From Prasinococcaceae sp. CCMP 1430 (lineage: Eukaryota; Prasinodermophyta; Palmophyllophyceae; Prasinococcales; Prasinococcaceae), in assembly GCA_013416795.1 (NCBI GenBank), contig RQSC01000525.1, forward strand, positions 35,814 through 71,678: a stretch of DNA of 35,865 bases. Reading direction: 5' to 3'. The first letter of the stretch is position 1. The number at the start of each line of letters is the position of its first letter. Shown piece by piece: positions 29,611 to 35,865 of this stretch. The notes below the pieces were generated by a model. That model had not been told where the DNA came from. It saw only the letters and a list, made by a program, of their open reading frames with translations, and ran no database searches. A program made the position numbers and the translations under genes.

Positions 29611-30387
29611 TGTCCTTTTTTTTTTTAGGCGCGCGTGCCATCGCCGTCCGAATGCGTTCTGACGCGTCTTTTTCCGGCGCATTTGAGTATGATTTATTAT
29701 TTTAATTAAAATAAATTAAAATAAATCAAAAAGGGGGCCGGGGCGGTTGCGCGCGCGCTCGGGGAACTCCGCGGGCGTCGCCCGCGCGGACACACCGGGG
29801 TGTGCCGCGCTACACCGGGTGTGACCGCGCGCTCATCCGCGGGAAGACCCGGGATGGACGAGCGCTGACCCGTGGCATGCCACGGTCTGGCCGCCCGAGC
29901 GGGCTCTGCCGTCGCCGCGCGGCGGCGCTGCTGCGCTGCTGCGGTGCTGCGGGCCCGCACAGCCTGTGGGTGTGTGCCGTGCATGCGTTACGTGCGCGTC
30001 CGCGTACGCACGCCGACGTGCATCCAGGACTAGCCGTGTGGCCGTGTGGGCGTGTGGGCGTGATCTGCTGACTGATGGTGTTGTTGGTTGCACGGCGCGC
30101 AAGATTTGCGCGAGCGCGCCCGCGCGGGCGCGCGGGCGCGGACGAGACGGAACGCGCGCGAGCGCATGTGTGCGAGCGCGTGCGAGCGAGCGCGTGTGTG
30201 CGAGCGTGCACGAGCGCACGCGCGGGCGTGCGTGGGCGGGCGCGCGTGTGTCCGCGCTGGGAGGCGCGGCGCGCGCGTGCTGGCGCCGCAGCGCCACGCG
30301 ACGGGGGAGCGTGCGCGCGCGCGCGTGCCGCCATTGGCGAGGCCGGGAGAGGGCTGCGCCAGTCTGCGAGCGGTTGGTACCCGGTCG

Positions 30388-30389
<2 letters not shown>

Positions 30390-30423
<34 letters not shown>
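30390..30423 (+). repeat. Poly(C) tract, 34 bases
   Basis: An uninterrupted C run ends 30 bases before the tweety-like start codon, so it is probably in the 5' UTR. The exact length is unreliable in any assembly. Confidence 0.9.
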
Positions 30424-30425
<2 letters not shown>

Positions 30426-30452
30426 GACATAACCACACACGCACCTGCGGCG

Positions 30453-32207
30453 ATGCGCGCGATGGCGCGTGGGGCGCGCGCGGCCCTCGCCGCCCCGGCG
30501 CTCGCTGCGCTCCTCGCGGCGGCGGCCCTGCGTGGCGCCTCCGCGGCCGCATGCACGTGCGCCGAGGTGGCCGAGCGCGGCACCATCGACGAGTGGTGCG
30601 CCGCCGAGCTGCGCGGCGGCGGGTGCTGCGACCCCGCCGGCCTCGGCGACACCACGTGGCAGGAGGCCGTGTGCGCCGCCGACGAGAAGCTGACGCGCGT
30701 CATCGAGGTGCCCGCGAGGCGCAACCCGCTCGACCGCAAGATGTACGACGGAGGATTCGACCCGGAGAGCAGGGACTACTGGGCGAGCCTCGCCGCGGTC
30801 AGCCTGCCCATGTTCGCCATCGCCGCCCTTGTCATCGTCGCCTCTGTCCTCACGCTCATTACGCGCCTCGTCATGATGCTCATGTGCTCAGAGAAGTGCG
30901 GCTTCTTCCTCAAGCCGCGCGAGGAAGGCTACTCGAAGGCGCCCACCTTCTTCCTCAAGCTCTTCCTGCTTGGGGCCGTCGGCATCGCCGCCATCGGCGC
31001 CTTCCTCGCGATGGGCTTCACTGCGAAGCTGGGCGAGGACCTCTCGGACTTCTCGAGCATTGCCGTGGCCGCCTTCAATAGCGTCAAGGACGACGTGACC
31101 GCGGTGGACGCCGCGTTCAACGTCGCCTTCGGCGCGCTGCCCGAGACCGAACGCGCGGGCATGGCCGACGCGATGGACGACATCGGCACGCTCAAGGAAA
31201 CCGTCGACGACCTCTCCGACGACGTCGAGGACTACGAGGACCGGCTGGACACGATTTTCGGCTACTTCACCCAAGCCGGTCTGGGCATCGCGGCCGTGAC
31301 GGCGGCCATCATGGGCATGGCCGCTCTCCTGTCCCTCTTCAACAAGGGCAAGTGGCTGAACGCGGTGGTGCCCTTCTCCGTCCTGTTCAACATCGTGGCG
31401 TGGATCATCTTCGGCGCGCTCTTCCTGCTGTACACATTTATCGACGACAGCTGCGTGGCCTTCGACACGTACTGCGACGACAGGTGCGCCTGCCAGACGT
31501 ACGAGTCCACGCTCTCGCAGGTGCTGCCCTGCCCCGAGGCCAGCGAGGTGGAGGGCGTCATCCAGGACGCGCGCACCCTCATCAACGACCTCTTCGACAC
31601 CGCCAACGCGGAGATCGCCCGCGGCAACGCGCGGGGCGCCGTTGTCGCCCCGACGTGCGAGCCGGTCCCCCTCATCACGGTGCCCTACGCCACGTGCGAC
31701 TTTGGCTGCACGGGAGAGGCGCCCAAGGAACTCGTCACCACAGTCGAGGGCAACAAGACCACCGCCGTGGCCGCCGTGGAGGAGGCGTACACCCCCTTCG
31801 TGTGCCCGGGCGGCGAAGTCACGGTGGACTGTCTCGCCGCGTGCAAGACGCTCGTGGAGGAGTGTGACCCGGCGGCCTCCGCCGCCGAGTGCCCCACGGA
31901 CTACGTCACGCTCGTCAACCAGGTCGGCGCGGCGTACGAGGTGATCGACATCCTCCCCACCGTGGACGACCTGCTGCGCTGCGCCTTCGTCGCCGAGACC
32001 TTCGGCGCCGTGGTGGCGAACCACTGCGACGGCTCCGGCCTCAGCGCGTCTCTCGAGAAGATGTGGCAGTCCTTCGCCTGCCTGTCGGCTGGCATGATCA
32101 TCGCCACGGTGGTGTGCCTCATTGGCATCAAGCGCTTCAGGGGCAACTACGACAACGGCGACGGCATCTATCCCGGCGGCTCCGCCGGCGATCCAATGAA
32201 GCCCTAG
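30453..32207 (+). CDS. Tweety-like (TTYH-related) five-pass membrane protein
   Basis: ATG at 30453 gives 584 residues with no intron; the next ATG, 9 bases on, is a possible alternative. A signal peptide (ALAAPALAALLAAAALRGASA) is followed by a Cys-rich luminal stretch. Membrane segments are at about 108-140, 163-190, 274-296, 304-330 and 540-559. Between segments 2 and 3 is a helical, probably coiled-coil stretch (VDDLSDDVEDYEDRLD). Between 4 and 5 is a large loop of about 200 residues with many cysteines (FDTYCDDRCACQTYES) and an NKT glycosylation site. This matches the plant and animal tweety plan. Animal TTYHs were described as anion channels and later as lipid-transfer-like proteins; plant members are uncharacterised. 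Plasma-membrane location is inferred. Confidence 0.75.
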   Translation: MRAMARGARAALAAPALAALLAAAALRGASAAACTCAEVAERGTIDEWCAAELRGGGCCDPAGLGDTTWQEAVCAADEKLTRVIEVPARRNPLDRKMYDGGFDPESRDYWASLAAVSLPMFAIAALVIVASVLTLITRLVMMLMCSEKCGFFLKPREEGYSKAPTFFLKLFLLGAVGIAAIGAFLAMGFTAKLGEDLSDFSSIAVAAFNSVKDDVTAVDAAFNVAFGALPETERAGMADAMDDIGTLKETVDDLSDDVEDYEDRLDTIFGYFTQAGLGIAAVTAAIMGMAALLSLFNKGKWLNAVVPFSVLFNIVAWIIFGALFLLYTFIDDSCVAFDTYCDDRCACQTYESTLSQVLPCPEASEVEGVIQDARTLINDLFDTANAEIARGNARGAVVAPTCEPVPLITVPYATCDFGCTGEAPKELVTTVEGNKTTAVAAVEEAYTPFVCPGGEVTVDCLAACKTLVEECDPAASAAECPTDYVTLVNQVGAAYEVIDILPTVDDLLRCAFVAETFGAVVANHCDGSGLSASLEKMWQSFACLSAGMIIATVVCLIGIKRFRGNYDNGDGIYPGGSAGDPMKP

Positions 32208-32307
32208 AGGCACGCGCGAGTGCGGGCGTGAGCGTGTGCGCGCCCGCCCGCGCGCGCGCATAGCCGCGCGCGCGCGGGCGTGCATCCGTGCATGGGTAAC
32301 TCAATTC

Positions 32308-32420
32308 CTACTTCTTTCCCGTGTCCTCCTCAATCACCGTGAAGTCTGCGTCCACGTACACGCCGTCGTCCTCCGCCCGGCGCCGCTGCTGCTGCTGCGC
32401 GCGCGGCTGCTGCGCTCGCG

Positions 32421-32452
<32 letters not shown>

Positions 32453-32909
32453 GCGCCGCCGAAGCCCTGCTGCTGCTGCTGCTGCTGCTGCTGCGCGCGG
32501 CGGGCCGCCTCCTCGAAGCCGCTCTGCGCGCCACGCGGGGGCGTTGCACGCGTGTGTGCGCATTCGCGTGCGCGATGGGGCGCGCGGGTGTGAGCGCGCA
32601 TTCATTCTCGCGGACGCTCGCCCGCGCGCGCGCGCGCACGCGCGCCGCACGCACCACGTCGATGTTCTTGGCGAGCAGCGGCGCCCAGAAGGGCGCCAGC
32701 CACAGCGCGATGAAGCCGAGCTGCAACACGAGGAAGAACGCGCCCGAGGTGATGAACCACACGCCGAGCACGATCGACCCGAGCTTGCCGGCCGGCGACT
32801 CGTACAGCTCGACGGCGAGCGCGCGCGCGCGGGGCAGCGCGGCGCGCACGCGGTTCTTGATCGCAGTGCTGCGCGCCCCCAGCTCGTACTTCTTGTCGAC
32901 CTCCGCGTA
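32308..32909 (-). CDS. Uncharacterised membrane protein with polyglutamine tail, 5' partial
   Basis: Two exons are well defined: 32909-32655 and 32523-32308 (stop at the end), joined in phase across intron 32654-32524 (donor GTGCGT). The first reads YAEVDKKYELGARSTAIKNRV, then ESPAGKLGSIVLGVW and a hydrophobic hairpin-like stretch (FITSGAFFLVLQLGFIALWLAPF). The second is hydrophilic with two glutamine runs of 9 and 10, ending DGVYVDADFTVIEEDTGKK. The exon at 32909 opens directly after a GCGC..CAG acceptor, so at least one upstream exon is missing. A possible 16-nt micro-exon lies near 33016-33001, close to the N at 33052. I do not recognise the family. Confidence 0.6.
32386..32499. repeat. 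CTG/CAG trinucleotide repeats encoding polyglutamine
   Basis: Two CTG runs on the plus strand (about 32424-32453 and 32468-32494) are read as CAG on the minus strand, giving Q10 and Q9 in the membrane protein. Confidence 0.9.
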
Positions 32910-33500
32910 CTGGCGCGCGCGCGAGCGCGCGCGCGGTCCCGTTCGCGTTCGCGCGCGGGCGCGGGCGAGCGCGGGCGCGGCGTCAGCGCGTGGCCCGCGA
33001 GCTCACTGAAGCAGTCGAATGACTGCGCGCGCGCGAGGCGCGGGGGCGGGCNCGGCGCTCGCCCGCCCTCGCCCCTGGCAGCCGGAGCGACACCCCCTCC
33101 CTCGCACCGCCCCCTCACGCCCCCCGCACCCCCCCCGCGCGGCGTGTGGCACCCCCGGGGCAGGGACCCGGGAGGCTGCTGCTGCAGGCACCTGCAGCAG
33201 CCGCGTCGCAGCAGCCTCACCCCTCACACCTTAAAAAAAAAACGATAAAAATTAATAAAATAAATAAAAATACAAATACAAATTTTAAGTCATGCATACC
33301 GTCAATTCGGACGCATTGCGTGCTATTTATAGGTGTGTTCCGTACCATAAGGTCCCATTTGGGAGGGCTCTTCCGCGTTTCAATGCGGGATGCGGCACGT
33401 GGGTTGAGGTTGAGGTTGCGACGCTAGAGTTAGGGTAGGGTCTTGACCCGTACGATTGCGCGCGCGGGGCGCGTTGCCGCGCGTGCAGCCGCCGGAGCCG
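32910..33500. other. Divergent intergenic region with AT-rich island and a single N
   Basis: This separates the polyQ membrane protein (-) from ELP3 (+) and should contain upstream exons of the former. It holds a CTGCAG-rich inverted stretch near 33175-33202 and an AT-rich island at about 33232-33345. A partial copy, in reverse, of the dispersed AATGCGT element lies at 33301-33320. Confidence 0.45.
33052..33052. other. Single N
   Basis: One undetermined base in GC-rich DNA upstream of the polyQ membrane protein. It may hide the missing upstream exon. Confidence 0.4.

Positions 33501-35865
<2,365 letters not shown>

Larger units (their letters stand above)
29445..30452. other. Divergent intergenic region with AT-rich island, palindromes and poly(C)
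   Basis: The Sec7 and tweety-like genes diverge from here. An AT-rich island at about 29520-29730 carries a 20-bp perfect palindrome (29591-29610), an 18-bp AT palindrome (29697-29714) and a copy of the 20-bp dispersed element (29650-29669). From 29750 to 30380 it is GC-rich with alternating CG/TG dinucleotides. A run of 34 C lies at 30390-30423, just before the start codon at 30453. No gene is seen. Confidence 0.5.

Noticed and set aside
33001-33016. 16-nt micro-exon of the polyQ membrane protein
   Set aside because: It has an acceptor CAG and a donor GTGAGC, but no upstream exon is known to test the phase.

Overview
This is a very GC-rich stretch of eukaryotic nuclear DNA. Genes are well spaced on both strands. 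Several have short GT-AG introns, exon phases join cleanly, and products are eukaryotic (Elongator subunit ELP3, BIG-type Sec7 ARF-GEF, NEK kinase, bromodomain-NET protein, PRMT7). The organism is probably a unicellular alga, most likely green: the protein at 190-944 has the coiled-coil plus CBM48 layout of plant protein-targeting-to-starch (PTST) proteins, the left edge carries a MutS2-type gene, and the tweety-like protein has the plant-type five-segment plan. The species cannot be named from sequence alone. Four single Ns (189, 18888, 29319, 33052) and one 258-N run (23604-23861) mark assembly joins or uncertain bases.

Layout. 1-187 (-): 3' part of a MutS2 gene. 190-944 (+): PTST-like CBM48 protein, 5' end lost. 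1142-3093 (-): four-exon sulfotransferase. 3506-5528 (-): protein made only of kinesin-light-chain-type TPRs, broken by a frameshift. 6188-9833 (-): STAND/NB-ARC ATPase with a helical N-terminus and ten TPRs, NLR-like. 11103-13517 (+): LysM-like membrane protein. 13832-16320 (-): three-exon NEK kinase. 17102-18518 (-): three-exon bromodomain/NET protein. 19366-21240 (-): COG0523 G3E GTPase. 21686-23603 (-): PRMT7, 5' end in the gap. 23973-29444 (-): BIG-type Sec7 ARF-GEF. 30453-32207 (+): tweety-like membrane protein. 32308-32909 (-): polyglutamine membrane protein, partial. 33501 to the right edge (+): ELP3, 3' part outside the window.

Most genes are unrelated housekeeping loci. The exception is 3.5-9.8 kb, where an NLR-like NB-ARC/TPR receptor candidate lies beside a TPR-only gene built from the same 126-bp repeat. 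The other striking feature is ELP3: its introns are almost pure TG or CA repeats, and three have a TG arm near the donor and a CA arm near the acceptor, so they could fold on themselves. Splice donors across the window favour GTGCGT rather than GTAAGT. Gene bodies are GC-rich; several intergenic stretches hold sharply AT-rich islands with homopolymers, palindromes and dispersed short repeats.
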